From Symbiodinium sp. CCMP2592 (lineage: Eukaryota > Sar > Dinophyceae > Suessiales > Symbiodiniaceae), in contig CAJNDT010005556.1 of NCBI GenBank assembly GCA_905221615.1, positions 451,059 through 515,058 on the forward strand: a stretch of 64,000 nucleotides of DNA, in the 5' to 3' direction. Position numbers and translations under genes: made by a program. The notes below the pieces were generated by a model. The model did no database searches. It was not told the origin of the DNA and saw only the letters and a list, made by a program, of their open reading frames with translations. Positions 19,309 to 28,770 of the stretch are shown here, in pieces. How positions within the stretch are numbered: the first letter of the stretch is position 1; every line of letters begins with the position of its first letter.

Positions 19309-19395
19309 AGACCACCCAAAGTAAGTAGGTAAAGTAATGGCCCAAGGCCTACTATAAAAGGCTATTATTCTACATACTTTTGGGGTCCAGGTTGG
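19309..19395. mobile_element. Short inverted-repeat element, family C (copy 3)
   Basis: CTAGACCACCCAAAGTAAGT faces CATACTTTTGGGGTCCAGG. The core AATGGCCCAAGGCCTACTATA is shared with the other copies. Confidence 0.75.
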
Positions 19396-19649
19396 GGCGA
19401 TCTTCACATCAAGCCTCAGCCCAAATCAACCCCACAGCCTCAACCTGCAGCCGCCGTAGCCGTGAGGTCTAGCTGGGCAGGGCCCTTAGATCTTTCCCTG
19501 AAACTCCGCAATCCCAACAACCCTGTTTTTTTTTGGAAAATTTACATGCAAGTTAATTGATGATGTAATGTTATTATAAATAATAAACCAAACTCCAAAT
19601 CCTTGTAGCATAATAGCTTCTATCAAAGCCCTTGTACCCTTATGCCCAG

Positions 19650-19758
19650 ATAGAACAGTTGCTGGTAGCGCTGAACCCGACGCTTACGTGACGAGTGCTG
19701 GAATTCAAACATTAGACCAGATCCGACGCCGAACCCAGCGAGCCCATTCCATCCTCAA
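19650..19758 (+). CDS. Internal exon (chain 3, exon 1)
   Basis: Starts after TATGCCCAG and ends AA before GTAAGG. Reads RTVAGSAEPDAYVTSAGIQT then LDQIRRRTQRAHSIL. It joins in phase to 19892-20017 over a 133-nt intron. Together with the next two exons it gives a continuous 109-residue polypeptide with balanced composition. The chain is rich in Arg, Trp and Leu. I do not recognise the family. Both splice sites match consensus. Confidence 0.75.
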
Positions 19759-19891
19759 GTAAGGAATAGACCGGAAAGCGTCAAATTAAGCCCCTATATA
19801 GAAGGCATATTCCTCATGAAAAGATCCCTAGACAACTATGGAAATCCTCATCAAGACTTTCAAAATCTTCCAAAAAGAAGGTAGACTCCAG

Positions 19892-20017
19892 AGTTAAGTG
19901 GTATTGGGCTCTCTGGGACACGTCGATCTGTGGTGTCAATTTGGCCAACCTGAAATGCATCCGTCGACCGCAAGCTATCCTACGTAGGGACTCTCAGAAC
20001 TTCAAGGGGATGCTACG
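19892..20017 (+). CDS. Internal exon (chain 3, exon 2)
   Basis: After GACTCCAG the joined frame reads KVKWYWALWDTSICGVNLAN then LKCIRRPQAILRRDSQNFKG, MLR. It ends CG before GTTGATGAT, the left end of family D element 20014-20119. The Trp-rich start and NLANLK are distinctive but match nothing I can name. Confidence 0.75.
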
Positions 20018-20119
20018 GTTGATGATATAAATCCTGCATTACCTTAAGGTCCCTAAGCTATGGGAATTATGGTATATTCCTTGTTATGGGTAATGCAGGA
20101 TTTATATCATCAACCGTAT
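20014..20119. mobile_element. Family D element (copy 2) forming an intron
   Basis: TACGGTTGATGATATAAATC at the left is a perfect inverted copy of the right end (GATTTATATCATCAACCGTA). The next inner bases CTGCATTACC/GGTAATGCAG also pair. The intron 20018-20125 starts with the element's GTTGATG and ends ATGACCAG just beyond it. Flanking exons join in phase (MLR-KRTLK). Confidence 0.85.
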
Positions 20120-20125
20120 GACCAG

Positions 20126-20220
20126 AAAGCGCACTCTGAAGTATACTACCCTAAACCCTATACAAATTTTGCTGGAAGAGGTACTTGCATGGTTTTATCC
20201 TGAAGCTCTGAACCCTAAAC
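20126..20220 (+). CDS. Internal or last exon (chain 3, exon 3)
   Basis: In the phase set by exon 2 the sequence reads KRTLKYTTLNPIQILLEEVL then AWFYPEAL before running into CCCTAAA-like repeat. Two GT dinucleotides (GTATAC, GTACTT) are possible donors. The hydrophobic helix QILLEEVLAWFY is clearly protein-like. If no donor is used, the frame ends at TGA near 20237. Confidence 0.65.
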
Positions 20221-20391
20221 CCCTAAAATCGGACGTTTGAATAATGTACGGTACGATTCCGGTCCGAAATACAACTACATATACCATAGTGGACCACAAA
20301 AACCTCAGCCTTATTCTGAAGGCGGCTATACTGCCGATACTACTCCCGTCTGCGAACCCTCATTGAACGCTTGAGAGCAATCGCTTCAAGG

Positions 20392-20460
20392 ACCTAAACC
20401 CTAAACCCTAAACCCCAAACCCCAAACCCTAAACCCCAAACCCTAAACCCTAAACCTGAC
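20392..20460. repeat. Telomere-type repeat tract
   Basis: About nine CCCTAAA/CCCCAAA units in tandem. Confidence 0.9.
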
Positions 20461-20948
20461 CTTTAAGGATGCCTCGGGCCGGAGGTTGGCCAGGCAGTTT
20501 TTATCATTTTGCTGTCTCAGCGAAAAGCGGATTCAGTGAGACTCCGAGCCAAAGGCTGCACCCGACAATGAAAAGCGGGCCTACACGGGACTTTATCGTT
20601 CTGGGGTTCAAGGAGGACTTTATTCTGAAGCCGCAAAGCCTACACCTTCACGAGATGTATCAGCATGTTTGCTTTTTCTTTAGTTTCCCGCGTTATCAGC
20701 TTCATCATATTTTTCAATGAAATTCTTCGAATACAGACATGATGTTCCTCCTGAAGAAGTTCCAAGACAAACCGTCTGATCAAAAGAGCTCGTACTAGTA
20801 GCCAAAGGCAAGCGTAATGAGTAATGCGATGATCAGAAGAGCATCTTTGGACTAGTTTGATTGCGGTGATGCAGTAGCGAGTATTGAACTGGTGGAGCTC
20901 GCTTCGTTGTCAGGGCCTATCGGTTGAGGTCGTCTCTTGGGCTGTCAG

Positions 20949-21020
20949 CTCGACCCGCTTTTCCACTGGAGCTCCTTGCAATCCAGAGAAGTCAGTAACG
21001 GAAATCGGGCAAAGATCGTG
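20949..21020 (+). CDS. Candidate internal exon
   Basis: Bounded by GGGCTGTCAG and GTAATTCC, exactly 24 codons, phase 0 at both ends: LDPLFHWSSLQSREVSNGNR then AKIV. One of the cleanest single islands. Unknown family. Confidence 0.6.
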
Positions 21021-21324
21021 GTAATTCCTGACCGTCCCCATAGAATACATACTACATACACAGTTGGATGCGGATGTGCATGTATTTGTCCTTCGGATGT
21101 GGGTGTGCATATATTCATTCAGTTTTCCCTCTCAGTCTCCTTCGTGCTCTCTCATTATTTTAGGTACTGCCTTCGTCTTTGTTTGCATATGCACACAGTG
21201 CTTCGCTTGTAGCGCAGGTGTATAAGCACAGCCGCGTGTATGTCAGTACCTGTAAATGAATTAATGAATTACCTAAAAGCACCTCTGCGCATGCAGAAGC
21301 AGACTTGCGCACACTTTTGTTTTT

Positions 21325-21330
21325 GTTTTT

Positions 21331-21401
<71 letters not shown>
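21325..21401. repeat. TC microsatellite
   Basis: (TC)n of about 77 bp with one TG interruption. Gives S/L or R/E frames. Confidence 0.95.
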
Positions 21402-21403
<2 letters not shown>

Positions 21404-21669
21404 TGTACAAGCACACAGGTAGGCAAAACGTATGTACAATGTCAATGTATGGGTAGATATACACACCGTATACACGTGTATACATAATGAGGTTATGAAT
21501 AATCATATATGCTCTGTATTCTGTAGGCTCTCTGGTACACATGTGGCATCTCACCAGCGATGTGCACACGCAAACCATTCACCATGCGCTTCCATACGTA
21601 CCTGCTCAGCCGCGTTGGTGTGCACATGCCATCTGCACATGCATGCTTGCCTGCAGCATGGGCGCCCGC

Positions 21670-21725
21670 ACGTATATATATATATATATATATATGTATC
21701 TATATATATATATATATATACATAT
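21670..21725. repeat. TA microsatellite
   Basis: (TA)n with a central TGTATC interruption. Confidence 0.9.
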
Positions 21726-21779
21726 GCACAAATACTCTCCTCACACACAAAGGAAAACTATGGTAAACTCAAGCTCATC

Positions 21780-22120
21780 CGACCACACACACATACCGGT
21801 TAGACATATTCAGCTATGCACACAAAAGTTCATGCGCATGCATGTAAGTACAAACAAACACGTAAGCAACCAAGCAAACCCACATACCTACCTACATACT
21901 TACTTACGTACCTGCACACCTACATGAATGCAGGCTTAGTGCATGCAATTCTACTCACTTGCTTTCTCCCTTCCTTGCTTGCTTACTTACTCACTTCCAC
22001 AAACAAGGTGCACACACGTATTTACATGCATGCATGCATGCATGCATACATACCTACGCACACACATACATACCTACATACCTGCGTACATAGGTAAATA
22101 CCTGCGTACTTAGGTAATTT
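21780..22120. repeat. CATA/CTTA/GCAT microsatellite-like complex
   Basis: Loosely periodic ACATAC, TTACTTAC, GCATGCATGC and CATACATACC stretches. No gene is visible. Confidence 0.8.
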
Positions 22121-22137
22121 CATAGGGACACACGCAG

Positions 22138-22362
22138 ACAAACAGACAGACAAGCAGACAGACAGACAGACGGAATGACAGCAAGACAGACAAGACAGAC
22201 AAGACAGACAAGACAGTCGAGACAGACAAGACAGACAAGACAGACAACACAGCAACACAGACAAGACAGACAAGAAAGACAAGACAGACAAGACAGACAA
22301 GACACACAAGACAGACAAGACAGACAAGACAGACAAGACAGACAAGACAGACAAGACAGACA

Positions 22363-22394
<32 letters not shown>

Positions 22395-22432
22395 GCCGCC
22401 AGACAGACAGACCGACAGACACAAAGACATAA
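22138..22432. repeat. GACA-family tandem repeat (AGACA and GACAAGACA units)
   Basis: About 295 bp of ACAGACAAG units flanked by ACAGACAG. Because the 9-bp unit is a multiple of 3, long frames survive (D/R/Q on +, C/L/S/V on -). These frames are repeat artefacts. Confidence 0.95.
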
Positions 22433-22706
22433 AGACACGCGGCATGCACATGTGCACATGCAAAAAAGCGGATTGTTTACGCAGCACACACGGGCATGTG
22501 CGTGATACATGCATGGATAAATTCATGCATGGTACGTCCCTCCATTCTGTGTATTTGCAGATATGAGCATTGGTTTGTTTCTGTATGTACGTGAAGTAGG
22601 CCGCATTGTCTATTCCTGCACAGGCTTATATGTACACATGTAAACGTCTAAGTAGTCATGGGTACGTGTAAGAAATCGGGTATTGGAAAAAGGCTTACAT
22701 TTCTTA

Positions 22707-23060
22707 CATGTTCAGCGAGCATGGTCATGGTTAGTTTTGTGGATGCAAGGGCCTGATGGGTACATCCCATGAGCTCGCGCGGAGCGCAGACATGTAGAAC
22801 AGCCCGGCGGTGTGCCGCCTCTGAAATCAAGTTCCTTCCCCGCCTGTCTTGCTAGAAGCAGGCTTGGATGAATTCGAAGCTTGCAATGTGCTCGTTTTCC
22901 TTTCTTTGCAATGTTTTGCATCGCAGAAGCTCCTGAGAATCAGCAGCTTTGCAGCTACCTTAACGCCCTTGAGCAGGATCCTGACAAATTTACTTGACTC
23001 TGCTTGTCGGGTTTCCTGTTCGGGAACTCCTAGCTGTCTAGACATGGGTTTACATCTACC
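22707..23060. other. Region without a firm call
   Basis: Frames on both strands are open for 60-100 codons and moderately protein-like. No paired splice signals were convincing until the exon at 23064. Confidence 0.3.
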
Positions 23061-23063
23061 CAG

Positions 23064-23127
23064 AAGCGGGTCCACCGCGGATCTTGACGTGTCTAGGCTG
23101 ATTGGCCGCAAAATTGCTCAACTGCAC
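23064..23127 (+). CDS. Candidate internal exon
   Basis: After CTACCCAG the frame reads SGSTADLDVSRLIGRKIAQL then H before GTCGCTG. One entry nucleotide and 21 codons. The intron then contains the long CAG/AGT trinucleotide block. Confidence 0.5.
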
Positions 23128-23138
23128 GTCGCTGTCTG

Positions 23139-23391
23139 ACAGCAGCAGCAGCAGCGGCAGCAGCGGCAGCAGCGGCAGCAGCAGCGGCAGCAGCAGCAGC
23201 GGCAGCAGCAGCAGCAGCAGCATGATGCAGTGGTATGAGCAAAAGTATCAGCAAAAGCAATAGCAGTAGTTATGGTACTAGTAGTCGTCGGAGTCGTAGT
23301 CGTAGTAGTCATAAGTAGTAGTAGCAGTAGCAGTAGCAGTAGGACAGTAGGAGTAGTAGTAGTGGTAGTACTAGCAGTAGTAGTAGTAGTC

Positions 23392-23444
<53 letters not shown>

Positions 23445-23455
23445 TGTTGTTGTTA

Positions 23456-23501
<46 letters not shown>

Positions 23502-23681
23502 CGTAGTAGTCGTAGTAGTAGTAGTAGTAGTAGCAGTAGCAGTAGCAGTAGCAGTAGCAGTCGTAGCAGCAGTAGTAGTAGTAGTAGTAGCAGTAGTAGT
23601 GGTAGTAGTAGTAGTAGTAGAAGTAGTAGCTAGTAGTAGCAGTAGTAGTAGTAGTAGCAGCAGCAGCAGCAGTTCTAGTAC

Positions 23682-23726
<45 letters not shown>

Positions 23727-23860
23727 AAGTAGTAGTACTAGTAGCAGTAGCAGTGGCAGTGGCAGTGGCAGTGGCAGTTGCAGTGGCAGTGGCAGTAGCA
23801 GTAGCAGCAGTAGTAGTAGCAGTAGCAGCAGTAGTAGCAGTCGTCGTCGTAGTCGCCATT
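23139..23860. repeat. Very long trinucleotide microsatellite (CAG then AGT)
   Basis: About 90 bp of CAGCAG/CGGCAG is followed by about 580 bp of AGT/GTA with AGC, GGC and CGT variants. The 250-aa V/S frame and the 186-aa T/Y frame are translation of this array. Graded variants (GGCAGT near 23755-23800) show local re-amplification. Confidence 0.95.
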
Positions 23861-23910
23861 GGTCTAGTTACGTCAATGACGATGAGTGGGAGGACAGCGA
23901 CAACGTCATG
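23851..23910 (+). CDS. Weak candidate exon
   Basis: At the edge of the trinucleotide array the frame reads HWSSYVNDDEWEDSDNVM before a perfect GTGAGC donor. The left boundary merges with the repeat, so it could be a repeat-extended exon or chance. Confidence 0.3.
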
Positions 23911-24818
23911 GTGAGCACTTCTGAACTTCACAATGTATGCCCACCCTCCCAGTACTGCAGTGTCGACAACGACTACGATTATGATGACAGCATCGGCTAC
24001 AGTCTACGTCCCAAAAGAACCTAATCCAGATTGCAGATCAATGCCTCCACCCTGCGCCGCAGCAAGCCTCGAGGATTCAAAGCCTTGAGGCCAGTACTTC
24101 AGTCCCCAGCGGGCCCACTGCGAGATCCTAAACATATCATTACTAAGGTCAGTGCAAGAGAAATAGTAATGAGTCAGCCCTGCGACATATGACCATAGCA
24201 TAATCTTTTGCTAATATAACAAACCAGCCTTGAACTCCGAAGTTCTAACCCCTAAACGAAGCCCCTATGTATTCCCCAAACCCCGTAGCAGCAAACTCCA
24301 ACACATCAAACGGCAAACCCTACAGCCAAAACCGCCAAAGTGCCACCGGCTCACAGGATTTGCCAACGCAGCCAGCAAGCCCTGCTGGGTCAGCAGGCCT
24401 TTTCTACAGATTCAGATGTTGCAGTTTCTTGGAGGGTTCTCTATCGGCTGCATTGGTTTTGCATAAAAGGGTTGCATAAAAGGGTTTATGCGAGGGTTTT
24501 GCACCACCAGTTTGGGGTAAACGAGTTTTGGTTTTGGGTGGTCCGGGTTTGGGCTTTAGCGTACTGTTTTTGGGTTTAGAGTTTTGCTCTGTGGAGTTTT
24601 GGCTTTCGTGTCAGGTTTTTGGGCTCGGGGTTTAGGGTTTCAGGTTTTGGGATTCACCCAATTGCTTACCGTCAACGACCTTGTGACCTAATGCGCATAC
24701 AGAAAATGCACCTGAAATTGACACGCTGTGCAATGTTGGGTTTGAGTTTCAAATTTAGTCTGCGGGATCTAAACGCCGAAGACCTCACGGTTTGAAACCA
24801 ATGAGAACGAGTTATGCG

Positions 24819-24948
24819 GTACTTGGAGGATCATGGGAGACTTAGTACGTAAGGTTGTAAGTACCTGAATTAGGGTTATAAGTATAGTTCTAAGTATAGT
24901 TACTCCAATTATAACCCTAGTTACTAAGTCCCATGATCCTTTAAGTAT
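24819..24948. mobile_element. Short inverted-repeat element, family A (copy 3)
   Basis: GTACTTGGAGGATCATGGGA faces CCCATGATCCTTTAAGTA. It is flanked by TATGCG on both sides, a possible 6-bp target duplication. The interior carries duplicated GTTATAAGTATAG motifs. Confidence 0.85.
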
Positions 24949-24959
24949 GCGCCCATCAG

Positions 24960-25030
24960 GTGCCAACTTCACGTCTGATAACATCAACATCAAGTTATCT
25001 AAACTTGCCAAGAACCCGATTTGCAGACCC
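24960..25030 (+). CDS. Candidate exon after family A element
   Basis: After GCCCATCAG the frame reads ANFTSDNINIKLSKLAKNPI then CRP, followed by TAG. It starts 12 bp beyond the element's right end. Lys/Asn-rich and protein-like; the right boundary is either the stop or an unseen donor. Confidence 0.5.
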
Positions 25031-25344
25031 TAGCGCCCCAGCGAAACACTAATGCCCGAAACCCAAACCCCAAAGCTCGACTGTCGCAACTATCATCCTG
25101 GTAATGCCAGCAGCATTGCGTTTCATGGTCATCATTAAACTAGTACGGTTGCTTACTCCGACTCGAGCCCCCTGCTACGGTTACGAGCCACCTCAATATT
25201 ACCTGCAGCCAGGGACGGACGCGGCAGTAGCAACACTATGAAGAAGCAAAGTAGGTATACGCGGTATATTCGTGACAGCCCCTCAGCCTTACCTTACTCT
25301 GAATCCCTAACTCGGAGGAGGGGAGACTGGTACGTGGGTCACAG

Positions 25345-25410
25345 GTCGCCAATTCGCAACAGGTCATGATGATGGGCTCGGGGCATGCACAGCTGCGACT
25401 CGAACTGGCT
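25345..25410 (+). CDS. Candidate exon
   Basis: After GGGTCACAG the frame reads VANSQQVMMMGSGHAQLRLE then LA, followed directly by TAA. A family F element begins about 15 bp later. Either a C-terminal end or an exon with a non-GT donor. Confidence 0.5.
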
Positions 25411-25424
25411 TAATACAGGGCCGT

Positions 25425-25515
25425 TGATAAGTAGAATAGGGGTTTGGGGCCCACTATACCATAATTATAACAAGGAACCCCCAAGATAGTATTGGCAATT
25501 ATGAAGGCCCCTATA
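25425..25515. mobile_element. Short inverted-repeat element, family F (copy 3)
   Basis: GGGCCGTTGATAAGTAGAAT faces ATTGGCAATTATGAAGGCCCC; GGGGTTTGGGGCCC and AGGAACCCCC pair inside. Confidence 0.55.
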
Positions 25516-25616
25516 TTACTGTGTCCTGATCCTCCAAGCTTTCCCCCCCAGCCTGAGAACCCCTGAGACCTGAAGGTTCCCCAAGACCCGCCCGCAGCCA
25601 CAAGATGCAACACTGC

Positions 25617-25733
25617 CATACTTGGAGGTTCATGGGTAGTTATAAGTGGGGTTATAAGTCCCTTTATGTGGGTTATCAGTAGAATTACCTTATTTTATAA
25701 CTCCACTTATAACTATCCATGTACCTCCAAGTA
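25617..25733. mobile_element. Short inverted-repeat element, subfamily A2
   Basis: TACTTGGAGGTTCATGGGTA faces ATCCATGTACCTCCAAGTA. The outer ends match family A but the interior (GTTATAAGTGGGGTTATAAG) differs, so it is a related subfamily. Confidence 0.75.
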
Positions 25734-25964
25734 GAACCCTTACCCTGAGGGTCCAAAGGACCCAATAATTAGGTACTTAGGTTTAGGATCGTAGTTATGT
25801 AGGCTACTATCTGGGAGAGTGTAAGATACTTAGGCACTTAGACCCTTAGGGTTATGGAACCCTTTTTCGAAGCTCTTATTTTAGAACCCTACCGGAACCC
25901 TTGTAGAACCTTGAAACGACCCTTGTAGAACTCCGTAGGATGCCTTGTAAAGGCCTGAGCCCTT

Positions 25965-26071
25965 ACGGTTGACGATATAAATCCTGCATTACCTTACAAG
26001 GTCCCTAAACTATAGGAATTATGGTATGTTCCCTATTATGGGTAATGCAGGATTCATATCATCAACCGTAG
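25965..26071. mobile_element. Short inverted-repeat element, family D (copy 3)
   Basis: TTACGGTTGACGATATAAAT faces ATTCATATCATCAACCGTA; the core is nearly identical to the intronic copy at 20014, arguing for fairly recent activity of the family. Confidence 0.85.
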
Positions 26072-26110
26072 CACTATAAGCCCTAAACCCAAGCATCCCT
26101 CCGAAAGAAG

Positions 26111-26186
26111 GCGGCGACCATGCGCCTCCATCCATGCCAAGGGAATCACTAGAGCTGTCCTGGCCCGCTTCCTCTCGGGGCTTTCA
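26111..26186 (+). CDS. Weak candidate exon
   Basis: After GAAAGAAG the frame reads CASIHAKGITRAVLARFLSG then LS and a stop. Another frame (SMPRESLELSWPASSRGFHK) is also open. Confidence 0.35.
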
Positions 26187-26718
26187 TAAGGGTTTAGGGC
26201 TTCGGGTTGAAGGTTTCGGGTTTAGTGGTTTTGGATCAGGTGTAAGGTTCAGGGTTTTGGCTTTCAAACTGACGCTTCTGTGGTTTGCTCTCTTTGTATA
26301 CAGCAAATGCTTTCGGCAGCGGTCATGTAGGAGTGACATGGGTAGCAGCTACAATGCAAAACTAAATCACCGTGCTTTTAAGCCTTCAAGGCTAGACCCT
26401 GAACCCCAAACCCTAAACCCTGAACCCTAAACCCGTTGATCCCTAAAACCCTAAAAACCCTAAGTCCTAAACCTTAAAGCCAGGTTTTCCTGGGCTCCTG
26501 CTGCTGTTCCGGTGAGCACATTCGAGCCAGGCGCCTGCTTAGGTTCAGGGTTTTTGAGTTTAGGGTTTAGTGGTTGGGGATTTAGGGTTTAGGGGGCTGG
26601 GGTTTAAAGGGATTTCGGTGCCATCGGTTGCGGCTCAAGGTGTAGGGCTTTTATACTGGTGAGGGCTTAGGTTTTTGGGTTTGCGTAGGGCTTCAGAGTT
26701 TAGTCCAATTTTCACAAT

Positions 26719-26821
26719 ATGGTATCACAACCACTCGTAGTGCAGCGCCATCGCCAAAAGCCATCACGTATTCATTCGGTTGACGTTGAAGCAGTGGAAG
26801 CTGAACGAAGCTGGCATCGAT
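26719..26821 (+). CDS. Candidate first exon (chain 4, exon 1)
   Basis: ATG at 26719 opens MVSQPLVVQRHRQKPSRIHS then VDVEAVEAERSWHR, ending T before GTAAGA. Removing the 44-nt sequence to TTGCTGCAG joins in phase to 26866 (HR-C-RDIYGQ). The unspliced frame also stays open to 27195, so an alternative is a longer intronless frame, but its translation is less convincing after 26865. Function unknown. Confidence 0.5.
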
Positions 26822-26865
26822 GTAAGATTCGGAATCAATCCTTCAAAACGTATGTGTTGCTGCAG

Positions 26866-26948
26866 GTAGAGATATTTACGGCCAGTGGTTGGCTCTTAGA
26901 GACTACTTTGCCACGCAAAGCCTGTTCATTGATGCATTTGGGCGAAGC
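26866..26948 (+). CDS. Internal exon (chain 4, exon 2)
   Basis: After TTGCTGCAG the joined frame reads RDIYGQWLALRDYFATQSLF then IDAFGRS and a TAA at 26949. Aromatic-rich and strongly protein-like. The stop may be used, or a GC donor within GGGCGAAG. Confidence 0.55.
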
Positions 26949-27448
26949 TAACCCCAGGATCCCTGAAATTGATGCGGAGGCGCCTTTGATGAAGCCCTAC
27001 GGCCCTCAACGCCCTTACAGCCTTGAAAGCCTTAAAGTCCTGACCGCTATTAACCATCATTCAAAAAAAACCGTGTTCCGCAAGGTGACCTCACGGCCGA
27101 GGCGTGGGATTGCAAACGTCGAGATGATTCCAACAGGGCCCCAAATAGGTACCCGAGGTTTAGGGTTTAGGGTAATATCGGGGAAGAGGGCCTGATGATT
27201 GTGGTATAGTATACCCCCAAAGTCTGGTCTGTTTGTAAGGCCCTTGTATCATTGTAAGCCAGCTCCCGCTTGTTCGGCGTATTATCATTCCTTAAACGTT
27301 GATGTTGAGCTGCATTTTCAGGTGCTATCAAGTCCTCTTTCCACGAGGAGTTAGGTATTCACAGCTTGAGGGGTGGAGGGTTGACTTATAAGGATCCTAA
27401 ACCCCAGCGAGATAGGCTTCCCACCGTACATGTCTGTTGACTGCGCAG

Positions 27449-27492
27449 GAGCCACGCTCCTAAATCCTTTCAAGATACCGAAACCATTAAAG
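27449..27492 (+). CDS. Candidate internal exon (small)
   Basis: Only 44 nt, bounded by GACTGCGCAG and GTGAGCAC, both strong. Reads SHAPKSFQDTETIK with one nucleotide over at each end. Confidence 0.5.
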
Positions 27493-27734
27493 GTGAGCAC
27501 AAGGAGCCTTCATGAAAAATACATCATGCGAATCCGGCAAGGAGCCAGCACAGGAACCCGTTCAGGCAACCTTCAGGAGGGTACCTGAAGACATCATGAT
27601 AAAACCCATAGGAACGGTAGGAACCAAGCAACCCTTAAAGGAGCCCTGTGTGGGAACTCTTATCGGAACTTGCAAAGGCCACCCTCCGCTTGGCTGCGAC
27701 CAAGGCAGTAGCTCTGTGTGCCTTGCTTTGAGAT

Positions 27735-27850
27735 TTTTCTGTTCACAGGAGTTTTGGTTTAGGGTGAAAGGCTTCCAGGACGAGAATTCGCAGGGTGTCA
27801 GGCGCTGTAATGCATTGCCCTGTCGAGCTTCTTTGGTCTCTTTGGTCCGG
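27735..27850 (+). CDS. Weak candidate exon
   Basis: The frame VKGFQDENSQGVRRCNALPC then RASLVSLVR is open near a TTCACAG acceptor. Boundaries unclear, and the surrounding frame runs into TTTAGGG-type sequence. Confidence 0.25.
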
Positions 27851-28109
27851 GGCTTCGAGTTTAGGGAGATAGGGGATTACCCTAAACCCTAAACTTGTAT
27901 TCATGGTTTCGGGAGTTTGGGGTTCAGGAGGATCTGAGGTGGAGGGTTCTGGCCGTAGGAGTCTGGAAACTCCCTAACCGGGAGCCGTAAACCCCACAAT
28001 CAAGGCCGTACATCCTGGACCCTAAACTTTTCAACACTGCACACACCCTAAAACCTAAACCTACTCCCAAACCTAGGGTTTGGGGTTTGGGGGCTTCTTT
28101 CTTTTCGAG

Positions 28110-28181
28110 AGCCCTCGTGGAGGACCTGCTGAATACAAGCAGCCGAACGTACAGCCGGCGGGAGGGCCCAGTCCTCCAAGA
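28110..28181 (+). CDS. Internal exon before family A element
   Basis: Follows CTTTCTTTTCGAG, a good pyrimidine tract. Reads ALVEDLLNTSSRTYSRREGP then VLQ, ending GA before GTACTTGG. That GT is the first base pair of the family A element at 28182. Exact fit of one entry nucleotide, 23 codons and two left over. Confidence 0.65.
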
Positions 28182-28281
28182 GTACTTGGAGGATCATGGG
28201 ACTTGGTAAGTAAGGTTATAAGTACTTTAACTGGGGTTATAAGTATAGTTACCCTATTTATAACCCTAGTTACTAAGTCCT
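28182..28281. mobile_element. Family A element (copy 4) supplying a splice donor
   Basis: Starts GTACTTGGAGGATCATGGGA directly at the end of an exon. The right terminal repeat is truncated or replaced after TTACTAAGTCC. A loss of the right end after the element became an intron would explain this. Confidence 0.8.
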
Positions 28282-28529
28282 CGAGGGTTCTTGGGATAGG
28301 TTTAGGGTTAAGGGACTTACGGTTTATAGGGTTTAGATTAGGTTAGGCTTGAGCATTTAGGATTCAGGGTTTAGGGTTCTTAGGATGTTCAGAGTTTGGG
28401 AGTTTCAGGAGAAGGGTTTCAGCGGTTGGCTTCGAGAACGTTCTTTGCAGCTTCGTGGTTGCTTGCATTGGGTTAGGCGTGCGGGTTCGGGTTTACGTAC
28501 TTGGCTAAGGCAATCCTTGCTCTCTGCAG

Positions 28530-28594
28530 AGCACACAGGCCAGTCTCCCTCATCTTCTTGGTTCATGAGAGCCATTGGTCTCCACGAAATTTAG
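28530..28594 (+). CDS. Candidate exon, possibly C-terminal
   Basis: After TGCTCTCTGCAG the frame reads HTGQSPSSSWFMRAIGLHEI and ends in TAG. Confidence 0.4.
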
Positions 28595-28686
28595 AGCCCT
28601 TACTTCTCAGAGTAGGGTTTTAGAGTATTTCAGACATTTCAGACTATGTCTATATAGTAAAGTTGGGCATTATGCAGGTATATTTA

Positions 28687-28770
28687 TTTGAAACGCTGCG
28701 CGTCGTCCGCCTCGGCCCGGCTGTACGCGCATGCGGCGAGTGGCTACTATCTGCAGCAAGCTCTTGTAGG
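28687..28770 (+). CDS. Weak candidate exon
   Basis: Frame TLRVVRLGPAVRACGEWLLS then AASSC. GC-rich compared with its surroundings; no firm splice sites. Confidence 0.3.

Noticed and set aside
19453-19470. CCGTAGCCGTGAGG as a spliced-leader start
   Set aside because: The match ends after CCGTAGCC; no TTTTGGCTCAAG follows.
22022-22526. Frames of 85-162 aa rich in Cys, Leu, Ser (minus) or Asp, Arg, Gln (plus)
   Set aside because: The GACA-derived 9-bp repeat keeps all frames open; no gene features.
23272-24024. 250-aa open frame of Val and Ser, and a 186-aa frame on the other strand
   Set aside because: Pure translation of the AGT/GTA microsatellite; frames exist on both strands with simple composition.
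26618-26640. GCCATCGGTTGCGGCTCAAG as a relic dinoflagellate spliced leader upstream of ATG 26719
   Set aside because: Only the last eight or so bases match the known leader end (GGCTCAAG), the middle differs and has extra bases; chance is likely.
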